Shown: positions 35,126 through 43,899, counted from the first letter of the stretch. The stretch is DNA of 64,000 nt from Marmoricola sp. (GCA_025964795.1 JAOPYC010000166.1:55294-119293); one strand, 5' to 3'. Program-made: numbers and translations. Notes: generated by a model not told the origin, from the sequence alone.

Positions 35126-36262
35126 GTGTTCATCGGACTCGGGGTCGCGGACCTGTGCTACTTCACCGCGTTCGGCGTCACCATTTTCGCACTGCCCCTC
35201 TACGTCACCGGACCGGTCGGCGGCGGCGACGCCTTGGCCGGGCTGGCCTTCGGCGCGTTCGCACTGTCGGCGTTCGTGCTGCGCCCATTCGTGGGGCGAC
35301 TGTCCGACATCCACGGCCGGCGGCCCTTCCTCGTCGGCGGAGCCCTCCTCGCTGCCACGAGCGTCGCAGCGCTCGGCCTCACCGAGAACATCGTCGTGAT
35401 CGTCGCGTTCCGCCTCCTCGCCGGCGTAGCAGAGGCCGCGTTCTTCGTCGCCGGTTTCGCAGCCCTCGCCGACGTCGCACCCCCTGCGCGTCTGGGCGAG
35501 GCGCTGTCGTACAACTCACTGGGGCTGTACCTCGGCATCGCGCTCGGGCCGCCGCTCGGTGAGATCCTCGTGCACACGTACGGGTTCGGGCTCGCCTGGG
35601 CCGGTGCCGCCACACTGGCCGTCCTCGCGGCCGGCCTCTGCCTGATCGTCGGGGAGACCCGGGCATGGCCGCCGACCGACGGTGAGGTCCCTCACCTCAT
35701 CCATCGCCCCGCCCTGCCGATCCTGGTGGGTTTCCTCGCCTCGCTCTTAGCCATGGGGGGATTCCTGGCCTTCGCCTCGCTGTACGGCGTGCACGTGGGG
35801 CTTGCCAATGCGAGTCTCTCGCTGCTCGTCTACGGAGGCGTGGTCGTCGTGTGCCGGATCGCGTTCGCGCGTGTCCCCGACCGTCTGCCTCCGCTCACCC
35901 TCGGGGCCGCAGCCCTCGGCGCGATCGCGGCCGGGCTCCTCCTCGCTGCGGCGTGGCCGTCGCCCCCCGGCCTGATCCTCGGCGCTGCCGTCGCTGCGGT
36001 CGGAGTGGCGTTCAGCACGCCGGCCTTCTTCTCCGCGATCTTCGCGACCGCCGAGCCGTCACAGCGCGGCGCCGCATCTGGAACAGCGAGCGCCGCAATC
36101 GATATCGGGCTGGGCCTCGGACCGATCGGTTTCGGCCTGGTCGCCAGCCGCTACGGCATGCCGTGGGCCATCGGTTTCGGCGCAGCCATCGCGGCGGCAG
36201 GCGCGCTGTGGACCCTCACCCTCCAGCAGCGCGCCACCTTGTCGATGCCTCGAACGCACTGA
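35126..36262 (+). CDS. MFS transporter
   Basis: A 378-residue major facilitator transporter with about 12 helices. The helix 2-3 loop GRLSDIHGRRPFLVGG is the MFS motif A (G-x-x-x-D-x-x-G-R-R). The text LFTPVFIGLGVADLCYFTAFG at the start follows the sugar-efflux/drug-H+ antiporter group. The GTG at 35126 is the first conventional start, but the conserved PERLFTP lies just upstream in frame. An ATT at 35087 with AGGTGG seven bases before it would include that segment, so the true start may be non-canonical. Substrate unknown. Confidence 0.82.
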   Translation: MFIGLGVADLCYFTAFGVTIFALPLYVTGPVGGGDALAGLAFGAFALSAFVLRPFVGRLSDIHGRRPFLVGGALLAATSVAALGLTENIVVIVAFRLLAGVAEAAFFVAGFAALADVAPPARLGEALSYNSLGLYLGIALGPPLGEILVHTYGFGLAWAGAATLAVLAAGLCLIVGETRAWPPTDGEVPHLIHRPALPILVGFLASLLAMGGFLAFASLYGVHVGLANASLSLLVYGGVVVVCRIAFARVPDRLPPLTLGAAALGAIAAGLLLAAAWPSPPGLILGAAVAAVGVAFSTPAFFSAIFATAEPSQRGAASGTASAAIDIGLGLGPIGFGLVASRYGMPWAIGFGAAIAAAGALWTLTLQQRATLSMPRTH

Positions 36263-36475
36263 CCCGTCCCGCGACGGATATCACGCGAAGCGTGCCGGTG
36301 CGGGATCGGCTTCAGGGAAGTCAGTTCGTGCTTGCTGTGCGCAAATCCGCGGGTCGTCCGACCTGCGCCATACCACCGCGTCGGCCCGCTCCAGATCAAG
36401 CGTCCGGGTCTGCCGATGTTTGATCAGCATCAAGTCGTCTCGCCTGCCCGGCGCCGCGGATCGGGCGGGACCGAC

Positions 36476-37021
36476 TTAACTAAGAGCCCGCTCGAGCTCG
36501 GCCACCGCGCTCGCCGGATCTGCGTGGAAGCTGATCAAGTCCTGGTCGCCGTGCGCAAAGAACTCGTTGTCCAGAGCGTGGTCGAGCATCGCGCGCAACG
36601 GCGCGTAGAAGCCGTCGGTGTCAAGAATCAATGAGGGCTTGCGGTGCAGACCGAGCTTGGTCCAGGTCGCAGTCTCGAAGAACTCATCGAGTGTCCCGAG
36701 CCCGCCTGGCAGGGTGACGAACGCATCCGACAGCTCGTACATCAGCGCCTTGCGCTCGTGCATGCTCGTGACGACGTGCAGCTCAGGGAGGTCAGTGCGA
36801 CCGAGCTCACGGTCCATCAGCGCTTGCGGGATGACGCCGGTGACTGCGCCGCCCGCTCGGAGGACACCGTCGGAGACAGAGCCCATCAGGCCCGCCGCGC
36901 CTCCGCCGAAGACCAGTCCGAAGCCGGCCTCAGCGAGCAGGCGGCCGAGCTCCTCGGCCGCAGCAGTAAAAGAGGAATTGGCGCCCGGAGTGGAACCGCA
37001 GAAGACACAGACGTAGCTCAC
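36476..37021 (-). CDS. LOG family (Rossmann-fold, TIGR00730) protein
   Basis: A 181-residue lysine-decarboxylase-like (LOG) protein, a group that removes ribose phosphate from nucleotides such as cytokinin precursors and AMP. The signature PGGLGTLDEFFE (residues about 113-124) and GGGAAGLMGSVSDG are present, with the conserved Arg in MHERKALMYELSDAF. Many actinobacterial members have no known target. The start is the GTG at 37021 (VSYVCVFCGST). Longer reading upstream is not supported by family length. Stand-alone gene. Confidence 0.88.
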   Translation of the reverse strand: MSYVCVFCGSTPGANSSFTAAAEELGRLLAEAGFGLVFGGGAAGLMGSVSDGVLRAGGAVTGVIPQALMDRELGRTDLPELHVVTSMHERKALMYELSDAFVTLPGGLGTLDEFFETATWTKLGLHRKPSLILDTDGFYAPLRAMLDHALDNEFFAHGDQDLISFHADPASAVAELERALS

Positions 37022-37303
37022 GTTGAAGATGCTCCCATCCACCTGAGCCAGGCCAATGACACCGCGACCAGATTGCACCGCACTCGCAACTCGACCGAGC
37101 GCCGAGCCGATGCAGGCGCCCCCGCAGAAACGTCGATCTCAGAGTGAGCCAGCGCGGCCATGCAGACATGTGTCCTTTCGCCGCGTTCGCGACGTGACGG
37201 TCGAGCCGGCGGTTGGGGGTCACGGGGTTCGGATCGCAGTGCCGTTGGCAGCGCTCGGCCTGTTTGCGCACAGATCCTGGGGGTGTGCCTAGACGTTGGA
37301 GCC

Positions 37304-37693
37304 TCAGGCTTGTTTCGGTGGGGCGGCGGCGGCGATGAACGCGTCGACGAGCTCTTGCTGCTGGTCGAGGGTGGCCGCGGAGAGCTCGAGGGTCTGCCCG
37401 TTCATGGTGAGCTTGAGGGTCTGTGTCGCTCCGTTTGCGCGGTGCATCCACGAGCGCACCGCGGACACGACCTGCGTTGCGAGCTCGACCGAGTTCTTGA
37501 GCGCGACGAGGAGCGCTCCTACCGCGGCGAGGTCCAGGCCCTTGCTGCCTGACGGGGTCTGGCCGGTCGTGGGTCGGGACACCGAATCGACATCGAGCTC
37601 CAAGAGCGCTAGTCGCAGCGACTCGGTGAACCCCTCGATCTCCTGATCGTCGGCTGTGGGATCGAGGATCTCGATCTGCAGTTCGGTGCTCAT
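37304..37693 (-). CDS. Effector-associated constant component EACC1
   Basis: A 129-residue protein of the EACC1 family, the constant component of predicted NTP-dependent biological conflict systems, found next to caspase, peptidase and TIR effectors. Seen: N-terminal strand with ADDQEIEGFTESLRLALLEL (helix 1), a variable linker, then LDLAAVGALLVALKNSVELA as a long helix, and a C-terminal strand-helix (LKLTMNGQTLELSAATLDQQ QELVDAFIAA). EACC1 is thought to help recruit or regulate the effector. Start at the ATG at 37693 after GCAGGAG. It is divergent from the caspase gene, 206 bases apart, whereas these partners are often co-oriented. Confidence 0.85.
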   Translation of the reverse strand: MSTELQIEILDPTADDQEIEGFTESLRLALLELDVDSVSRPTTGQTPSGSKGLDLAAVGALLVALKNSVELATQVVSAVRSWMHRANGATQTLKLTMNGQTLELSAATLDQQQELVDAFIAAAAPPKQA

Positions 37694-37720
37694 GTCGACT
37701 CCTGCGGCCTGTGGTCGTCG

Positions 37721-37897
37721 TCAGAGGAGCGACCCGCGATCGATGAGACGAGTGTAGGCCCGAGCGAGTTGGTGCTGTCGGAACGCGGCCAGCCGCTCGG
37801 GTCGGACTCCAGCGAGGGCCGCACCGAAGTCGATGAGCCTGTCAGAGGCTGACCGGCGACTAGGATCAGCACAATCACGCCCGCTGAGAAGGGGCAA
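37721..37897 (-). CDS. Possible small gene between EACC1 and the caspase
   Basis: A 58-codon frame starting at a TTG (37897) and ending 28 bases before the EACC1 gene. Its last 40 residues, read as DRLIDFGAALAGVRPERLAA and FRQHQLARAYTRLIDRG, have coding-like composition and a helical amphipathic look, but I do not recognise a family. It overlaps the caspase promoter, starting next to the caspase ATG. It may be a short gene of the same system, a decayed remnant, or chance. Confidence 0.3.
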   Translation of the reverse strand: MPLLSGRDCADPSRRSASDRLIDFGAALAGVRPERLAAFRQHQLARAYTRLIDRGSLL

Positions 37898-37899
37898 CG

Positions 37900-39468
37900 A
37901 TGACCAGATCTGCCAGCACCGGATCAGCAGCCGCGTCGTCTCTCGAGGGCGCCGCTGCTCGTCGCACGGCACTGGTGGTCGCGGTCTCGGAGTACACCGA
38001 CACAACCCTGCGGCAACTGCGCTCCCCTGCAGGCGACGCGGCCGATTTCGGGCAGGTCCTCGGCAGACCCGACCTCGGCGGGTTCGAGGTCACCACCGTG
38101 CTCGACGGCCGCGCCCACGAGATCCGGCTCGCGGTGGAGGAGTTCTTGGGGGTCTGCGGCCCAGAGGACCTGGCGCTGGTGTACCTGTCGTGCCACGGCC
38201 TGGTCGATGCACGCCGCCGGCTGTACTTCGCCGCCGCCGACACCTTGAAGGACCGGCTCGCTTCGACCGGCGTGGAGGCCCGCTGGCTGCTCGACCAGCT
38301 CGAAGAGTGCCGGGCCCGCCGGCAGGTAGTGATCCTGGACTGCTGCTTCAGCGGCGCGTTCGCGACTGGCACAAAGGGCGACGACACCGTCGAGCTCGGC
38401 ACCCAGCTCCTCGGACAGGGTCGGGGCCGGATCGTGCTGACCGCATCCCGGGCCACCGAGTACTCATTCGAAGGGACCCCGACCGAGGCCTCGGGGAGCC
38501 CGGGGTCGGTGTTCACCGCCGCCCTCGCGAGCGGAATCCGGACCGGCGTCGCAGACACCGACAACGACGGCTACATCTCCGTCGATGACGCCTACGCCTA
38601 CGCCTTCGACGCCATGCGTTCGGCTGGCGCCCAACAGACGCCTCAGCGATGGCTGTACGGCGCCGAGGGCGACATCGTGCTCGCGAAGAACCCGACCGCG
38701 ACCCACGTGGACCCCCTCCCGACCCGGCCCACCCGCCTGCATCCGACCGGCTCCGATCCGCACTCCGCCAGCACGGCGCAGCCAGCGACGGGCGCCGGCT
38801 GGGGCCCGCCGCATTGGTGGAAGGGGACTCGCCGGGCGTTCCTGATCGCATCAGGAGTCGTGACGCTCGCCGTGGCGGGAGGGGCAGCGGCAGGAGTATC
38901 CGCCTGGCTGGCCAGCAAGACTGACGGCCGGGATGGGGACACCGAGTTCTCTTTCCAAGGAAGGCACGTCGAAACCTCCGTTCCCTGGCACCTCACGATC
39001 TCGAACGGCCCCACAGCTCCGGACACGGGGTGCAGCGTCCGGGTCCGGGAGAAGGCAAGGTCCGGGACCGTCGTGGCCGCGACGCCGCACCCGTCCGCCC
39101 GGGACGACGTGATCCTCCAAGTCGAGAAGATGGGGTCGCTCTACCTCGACTATCCGCAGGGGTGTCTGGTCGACGCGGTCAAGGGTCGCGGAGACGCCGA
39201 CTACCCAGTGACCATCCCCGCGGGGGTCGGCGACTCCCTCGCCTGGAACCCGAGCGGACCGATGGAGATCACCGCCGACGCCGGCAGCAACTTCCCCTGC
39301 TCCGTGAGCATGGTCAACGGCGAATCACACGGGATCGCCAAGGTGACGGTCAGCGCCAAGGGCGAGACACAGAGGTACCAGCCTCCGGCCACCTCGTCGC
39401 TGTACATGAGCGTGCAAGGCACCCACTGCGCCATGAGGGCGCAAGACGCGTCCACGACAGCTCCGTGA
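37900..39468 (+). CDS. Membrane-anchored caspase of the EACC1-associated type
   Basis: A 522-residue C14-type cysteine peptidase, likely a conflict-system effector. The caspase domain is about residues 20-265, with His99 in YLSCHG and Cys149 in DCCFSG, the second Cys being the catalytic one as in metacaspase-like enzymes. An EF-hand-like loop (DTDNDGYISVDD, residues 219-230) follows. A Pro/Thr-rich linker (265-305), a single membrane helix (313-335, LIASGVVTLAVAGGAAAGV) and a C-terminal, probably extracytoplasmic domain with four Cys come next. Start at the ATG at 37900 after GAGAAGGGG. Divergent from EACC1. Autoactivation on membrane or envelope signals leading to cell death is inferred, not shown. 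Confidence 0.88.
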   Translation: MTRSASTGSAAASSLEGAAARRTALVVAVSEYTDTTLRQLRSPAGDAADFGQVLGRPDLGGFEVTTVLDGRAHEIRLAVEEFLGVCGPEDLALVYLSCHGLVDARRRLYFAAADTLKDRLASTGVEARWLLDQLEECRARRQVVILDCCFSGAFATGTKGDDTVELGTQLLGQGRGRIVLTASRATEYSFEGTPTEASGSPGSVFTAALASGIRTGVADTDNDGYISVDDAYAYAFDAMRSAGAQQTPQRWLYGAEGDIVLAKNPTATHVDPLPTRPTRLHPTGSDPHSASTAQPATGAGWGPPHWWKGTRRAFLIASGVVTLAVAGGAAAGVSAWLASKTDGRDGDTEFSFQGRHVETSVPWHLTISNGPTAPDTGCSVRVREKARSGTVVAATPHPSARDDVILQVEKMGSLYLDYPQGCLVDAVKGRGDADYPVTIPAGVGDSLAWNPSGPMEITADAGSNFPCSVSMVNGESHGIAKVTVSAKGETQRYQPPATSSLYMSVQGTHCAMRAQDASTTAP

Positions 39469-39540
39469 GCCTCAATGGCGCACGTCGCTGGCTGCATGAG
39501 CGGCCGAACTCAGCTCACGCGCAAGCCGAGGCGGATGACC

Positions 39541-40026
39541 TCACCTGTGGCTGGTGCCCACCCGTCGCACGCCCAGACGCTCCAGGTATCCCTCCTGGAG
39601 TGCGGCACAGACGCCGCAGACCACGGCTATGACTTCCGAGGCGGCCGCCAGCCACGCATACCAAGTCCAACCCGTGTGAATGCCGAACAAGCCCGCCGTC
39701 GCGGCGATGACGAAGGCACCGAGCGTGGTCGCTCCGAAGCCCACGATCAGGAACAGGGGGACCCAGTGTCGCCAGCGCACCAGCAGGGCCGCGATCATCA
39801 CGCCGGCGAACACGTTGACGACGAACAGTGCACCCACGACCCCCTGGTCCTTGACGCCGTCGAACCACAAGTACAGATGAACGATGGCGGACACGATGGC
39901 CGCCAGTGCGCCCAGTAGTCGAAACCTCACGGGTGCCTCCGATCCGCGCTTCATGCGTAGGCCGTCACCACGGCCCATAGCTTTAACTACGGTTTCCGGC
40001 TGTGATCGGTTCGACGGGAAAGGCAT
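39541..40026 (-). CDS. Uncharacterised four-helix membrane protein
   Basis: A 161-residue protein with a basic N-terminus and four hydrophobic segments: LLGALAAIVSAIVHLYLWF (about 37-55), VVGALFVVNVFAGVMIAALLV (64-84), WVPLFLIVGFGATTLGAFVI (89-108) and WYAWLAAASEVIAVVCGVCAAL (124-145). The phrase IVHLYLWFDG is typical of small actinobacterial membrane proteins without a known role. The start is the ATG at 40026, chosen for the strong GGGAGGAG six bases upstream; an ATG at 39954 (MKRG) is also possible. Co-oriented with the DUF2267 gene 53 bases upstream. Confidence 0.72.
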   Translation of the reverse strand: MPFPSNRSQPETVVKAMGRGDGLRMKRGSEAPVRFRLLGALAAIVSAIVHLYLWFDGVKDQGVVGALFVVNVFAGVMIAALLVRWRHWVPLFLIVGFGATTLGAFVIAATAGLFGIHTGWTWYAWLAAASEVIAVVCGVCAALQEGYLERLGVRRVGTSHR

Positions 40027-40079
40027 GTCGTCTCCTCCCGTGGCGATGAGCATCACCGCGCTCCGGTCGATCGCCGGCG

Positions 40080-40463
40080 TCACCCCCGCGGTCGCACACC
40101 GATCAGCCCGCGCAGCTCCTCGGGAAGCTGAGCCGCGATGTCGTCGAGCTCCCCTGACGTGACGGCCTCGCGCAGCGTCGCAAAGACCGCTCCCACGTGC
40201 GCGAACGCCTGGTCCGAGTCCGTGTCGGCGCGCTCGGCCACGCGGCGTACGAACTCGTCCAACCCGAAGGGCTCGGCCTCCTCGCCCGGCCCCGCCAGGT
40301 ACCCCTTCAGTTCCTTCGGCAGCTGCGCGGCCAGGTCCTCGGCTTCCCCGCGGCTGATCCTCTCCGCCAGCGTGCGCAGCGTCGCTGCGATGAGAGCCTC
40401 GGCCTCCTCGCGGGGCACGGCGGCCCCCTGCGCGACCATCGTGATGAACTCGTCGTACTGCAC
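40080..40463 (-). CDS. DUF2267 family protein
   Basis: A 127-residue helical protein with two DUF2267 repeats. The first is EFITMVAQGAAVPREEAEAL then LRTLAERISRGEAEDLAAQL and PKELKGYL; the second has DEFVRRVAERADTDSDQAFAH then LREAVTSGELDDIAAQLPEE. The repeated A-x-x-L-R-x-L-x-E-R-I-x-x-G-E-x-x-D-L-A-x-Q-L-P pattern is the family hallmark. Such genes are often induced by stress in actinobacteria; the role is unknown. The start is the GTG at 40463 with AAGGAGA. It lies upstream of the membrane protein gene on the same strand. Confidence 0.85.
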   Translation of the reverse strand: MQYDEFITMVAQGAAVPREEAEALIAATLRTLAERISRGEAEDLAAQLPKELKGYLAGPGEEAEPFGLDEFVRRVAERADTDSDQAFAHVGAVFATLREAVTSGELDDIAAQLPEELRGLIGVRPRG

Positions 40464-40812
40464 GGCAGTCTCCTTCGGTTCTCGGGCCCGGCCGTCCGGG
40501 TCCAAACGCTCCAGCGGGCCCCACGAACATGGGGTCCTGCCCTGCCTGTTCTACGCGGGTCTGGCGCAGGCCACATCCCGGCATCGGGGTACTTCGCGGG
40601 TCCATCGTGGTTCTCCCCGGCTCAGATGCCTTCGCGCTGCAGGCTGCAGCGGGTCGCACGGACGATGAACACCGAGGCCACCTTCGGTGGCGAGGAACGG
40701 GCCATCTGGCACGGAGCGTGACGCGTGCTCGCCCTGTCCAGATCCTGGGCGACATGGCGCTGCCCGGGTGGGGTACCGGCACCGCAACGGTTCCCAACAG
40801 AGGAGGCCCCAG
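40464..40812. other. Divergent promoter region of the DUF2267 and DUF2795 genes
   Basis: 349 bases without a supported gene, between two small stress-type genes. GGGGTAC sequences at 40573-40580 and 40774-40780 resemble the -10 part of SigB/SigH-type promoters, but matching -35 elements were not convincing. Confidence 0.4.
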
Positions 40813-41106
40813 ATGGCCAGCGCAGAACAGGTGGTCGAGTACCTCAACGACGTGGACTTCCCGGCCGGCCGGGACGACCTGGTCCGGGTGGCCGAACAGG
40901 CGGGCGCGCCGGAGGACGTCATCCGGGCCTTGCGCGCGATGCCGCCGGAGGAGTACGGCAGCAAGGCCGAAGTGATGAGGTCCGCCCACACCCCGGCCGA
41001 GCCCGACCAGGACCCGAGCGTCAAGGCCGCGCAGGCCCACGACAAGAAGCACCAGCGGATCGCGGAGCCGCTCCGCGACGTCGAGCCGACGGAGGTGCAC
41101 GAGTAG
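40813..41106 (+). CDS. DUF2795 family protein
   Basis: A 97-residue acidic protein. The N-terminal DUF2795 domain (about 5-55) reads VVEYLNDVDFPAGRDDLVRVAEQAGAPEDV, in the pieces VVEYLNDVDFPAGRDDLV and AEQAGAPEDVIRALRAMP. The tail is Lys/His-rich (KAAQAHDKKHQRIAEPLRD). Members are small proteins of unknown function that often sit beside stress genes. The start is the ATG at 40813 with AGGAGG at 40801-40806. Divergent from the DUF2267 gene, which is of the same small-stress-protein type. Confidence 0.85.
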   Translation: MASAEQVVEYLNDVDFPAGRDDLVRVAEQAGAPEDVIRALRAMPPEEYGSKAEVMRSAHTPAEPDQDPSVKAAQAHDKKHQRIAEPLRDVEPTEVHE

Positions 41107-41205
41107 GGATATTTCACCGCGACCGTGGCCGGCAGCCCGATCGGCACCTTGGTTGGCTCAGCCCGGCGACCACCGAGGTTCGCTCACTCCACATTGGACA
41201 GGACG

Positions 41206-42102
41206 TCAGTCCAGTGCGACGGGCCCCAAGTCGGGCGCGGGGTCCATGATGGCTCTGTCCTTGGCGGTCACCTGGTCCGGGGCGGACACCTCCGGAGCGG
41301 GTTCGCGATCGGGGAGGCCGGCCCGCGGCACGGCCGGGTCGACGGCGTGGGCGGCCGCCTCGAAGTAGCGCAACAGCTCCACTGGGAACGGTAGGACCAG
41401 AGTCGAGTTCCTCTCGGCCGCCACCTCGACCATCGTCTGCATCAACCGCAACTGCAGGGCGCCCGGAGTCGCAGTCATCGCCGCCGCGGCCTGCGAGAGC
41501 TTCTTCGACGCCTGATACTCACCGTCGGCCGTGATGACCCGGGACCGGCGCTCCCGCTCAGCCTCCGCCTGGCGCGACATCGACCGCTTCATTGCCTCGG
41601 GCAGCGCAACGTCCTTGATCTCGACGCGGTCGATCTCTATCCCCCACGGGACGGCCGGGCTGTCGAGCATCACCTCGAGGCCCTGGTTGAGGCGCTCGCG
41701 GTCCGACAGCAGGTCGTCGAGCTCGCTCTTGCCGATGATGGACCGCAGCGAGGTCTGCGCCACCTGCGAGATCGCGTAGTCGAAGTCCTGGACCTCCACG
41801 ACCGCCCTCGTCGGGTCGATCACGCGGTAGTAGACGACCGCATCCACGCGCACTGTCACGTTGTCGCGGGTGATGCCGTCCTGCGCGGGGACCGGCATGG
41901 TCACGACCTGCATGTTGACCCGCTTCATCCGGTCTGCGAACGGGATCAGCATGGTCGGGCCCGGCCTTCGTACCTCTCGCTGGGCGCGTCCCAGCCGGAA
42001 GACCACACCGCGCTCGATCTGCTTGACCACGCGGAAGCTGGCTGCCAGGCCCACGACGACAAGCGCGAGCAGTGCCCCAAGTGCGAAGAACAGGACGTCC
42101 AT
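41206..42102 (-). CDS. SPFH/band 7 (slipin-type) membrane protein
   Basis: A 298-residue slipin-like protein. An N-terminal membrane anchor (VLFFALGALLALVVVGLAASF, 3-23) precedes the SPFH domain (25-185): VVKQIERGVVFRLGR, MPVPAQDGITRDNVTVRVDA, VYYRVIDPTRAVVEVQDFDY, and ISQVAQTSLRSIIGKSELDD. A helical region with EAERERRSRVITADGEYQAS follows, then a Pro-rich tail. Slipins scaffold membrane microdomains and often pair with an NfeD protease partner, which is not seen here. The start is the ATG at 42102. Divergent from the ABC-F gene, 144 bases apart. Confidence 0.88.
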   Translation of the reverse strand: MDVLFFALGALLALVVVGLAASFRVVKQIERGVVFRLGRAQREVRRPGPTMLIPFADRMKRVNMQVVTMPVPAQDGITRDNVTVRVDAVVYYRVIDPTRAVVEVQDFDYAISQVAQTSLRSIIGKSELDDLLSDRERLNQGLEVMLDSPAVPWGIEIDRVEIKDVALPEAMKRSMSRQAEAERERRSRVITADGEYQASKKLSQAAAAMTATPGALQLRLMQTMVEVAAERNSTLVLPFPVELLRYFEAAAHAVDPAVPRAGLPDREPAPEVSAPDQVTAKDRAIMDPAPDLGPVALD

Positions 42103-42246
42103 GACGACCTCCGGGATGAGTAGTGCCTCGTCCTCGAGCGTACGTCGCCCTCCTCGACCAGGATCCCGCGTCGCGGGCGGAACTGCGCCGTCGTGCGCCG
42201 CTGCCCGTGCGATGAGTAGTCGTTGAACGGAAACTACGATCATCCG

Positions 42247-43899
42247 ATGAGCGCAACCCTCGTCACCAAGAACCTCGCCGGAGGCCACGCTCACCGCACC
42301 CTGTTCGAGTCCCTCGACCTGAACATCGCGCCCGGTGACGTGGTCGGGGTGGTCGGGGCCAACGGCGCGGGCAAGACCACCTTGTTGCGGATCCTCGCGG
42401 GGGACCTCGAGCCGCTCGAGGGCTCGGTCTCGACCGCGCCCAGCGACGCGTTCATCGGCTGGCTGCCACAGGAGCACGAGCGGGTCGTCGGCGAGACCGT
42501 CGGGCAGTACGTCGCCCGGCGTACGGGTGCCACCGACGCGACCACCGCCATGGAGCTGGCGGCCACGGCCCTGGGCGCTGACGACGCCTCTCGGGTGGTC
42601 GAGGACGACTACGCGCACGCCCTCGACCACTGGCTGGCCAGCGGGGCGCCGGACCTCGACGAGAGGCTGCCGCCCGTGATGGCCGAGCTCGGTCTCGACG
42701 TCGGGCCGGACGCGCTGATGACCTCGCTGTCCGGTGGGCAGGCAGCCCGGGGCGCCCTGGCCGCGCTGCTCCTCAGCCGCTTCGACCTCGTGCTGCTCGA
42801 CGAGCCCACCAACGATCTCGACCTCGCCGGGCTGGAGCGCCTGGAGAGCTTCGTGCGCGGGCTCCGCTCCGGCGTCGTCCTCGTCTCCCACGACCGCGAG
42901 TTCCTCTCGCGCGTCGTCACTCGGATCGTCGAGCTCGACCTGGCCCAGCACCAGGTCGCGGTGTACGACGGCGGGTACGACGCGTACCTCGAGGAGCGTG
43001 CGGTCGCCCGCCGGCATGCCCGCGAGGCCTACGAGAAGTACGCCGACACCAAGGACGACCTGGTCAGCCGCGCCCGCACCCAGCGTGAGTGGAGCTCCCA
43101 GGGCGTCCGCAACGCCATCAAGAAGGCCCCGGACAACGACAAGATCCGCCGCAAGGCCAGTGTGGAGTCCTCGGAGAAGCAGGCTCAGAAGGTCCGCCAG
43201 ATGGAGTCCCGGATCGCACGCCTCGTGGAGGTCGAGGAGCCCCGCAAGGAGTGGTCGCTCCGCTTCACGATCGGCAGCGCGCCGCGCTCGAGCTCCGTGG
43301 TCGCCACGCTCGACCAGGCCACCGTGAGCCTCGGTGGGTTCACGCTCGGCCCGGTCTCGCTGCAGGTCAGTGCCGGCGACCGGGTGGGCGTCACGGGTCC
43401 CAACGGCGCCGGCAAGACGACGCTGCTGCGCCTCCTGCTCGGACGGCTCGCGCCCGAGACCGGCAGAGCGGGGCTGGGCGCCTCGGTCGCGGTCGGTGAG
43501 ATCGACCAGGCCCGCACCGGACTGGCCGAGGACCTGTCCCTCGGGGACGCGTTCGAGGCGGAGATGCCGCAGATGGCTCCGGCCGACGTACGCACGCTCC
43601 TGGCGAAGTTCGGTCTGGTGGCCGACCAGGTCACCAGCCAGGTCGGGCGGCTCTCACCGGGCGAGCGCACGCGGGCTGCGATGGCGCTGCTGCAGGCTCG
43701 CGGGGTGAACCTCCTCGTCCTGGACGAGCCCACGAACCACCTGGATCTCCCCGCCATCGAGCAGCTCGAGGCGGCGCTGGAGTCCTACGAGGGAGCGCTG
43801 TTGCTGGTCTCGCACGACCGCCGACTCCTGGACAACGTCCGCCTCGACCAGCGCTGGCACGTCCAGGACGGCCACGTGAGCACGGCGGTCACGGGCTGA
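42247..43899 (+). CDS. ABC-F family ATPase
   Basis: A 550-residue cytosolic protein with two fused ABC domains and no membrane part. Domain 1 (about 5-235): GANGAGKTT, SLSGGQAARG, LVLLDEPTNDLD. A charged linker of about 90 residues (240-330) with EAYEKYADTKDDLVSRARTQ is the P-site tRNA interaction motif. Domain 2 (345-545): GPNGAGKTT, LSPGERTRAA, LVLDEPTNHLD. It acts on the ribosome, either in translation fidelity or as an antibiotic-resistance factor of the OleB/TlrC type, which this arrangement resembles. Which one cannot be decided. Start at the ATG at 42247. Confidence 0.9.
   Translation: MSATLVTKNLAGGHAHRTLFESLDLNIAPGDVVGVVGANGAGKTTLLRILAGDLEPLEGSVSTAPSDAFIGWLPQEHERVVGETVGQYVARRTGATDATTAMELAATALGADDASRVVEDDYAHALDHWLASGAPDLDERLPPVMAELGLDVGPDALMTSLSGGQAARGALAALLLSRFDLVLLDEPTNDLDLAGLERLESFVRGLRSGVVLVSHDREFLSRVVTRIVELDLAQHQVAVYDGGYDAYLEERAVARRHAREAYEKYADTKDDLVSRARTQREWSSQGVRNAIKKAPDNDKIRRKASVESSEKQAQKVRQMESRIARLVEVEEPRKEWSLRFTIGSAPRSSSVVATLDQATVSLGGFTLGPVSLQVSAGDRVGVTGPNGAGKTTLLRLLLGRLAPETGRAGLGASVAVGEIDQARTGLAEDLSLGDAFEAEMPQMAPADVRTLLAKFGLVADQVTSQVGRLSPGERTRAAMALLQARGVNLLVLDEPTNHLDLPAIEQLEAALESYEGALLLVSHDRRLLDNVRLDQRWHVQDGHVSTAVTG

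Noticed and set aside
36263..36475. Gap between the MFS and LOG genes
   Set aside because: Checked for remnants and RNA genes; nothing recognisable seen.
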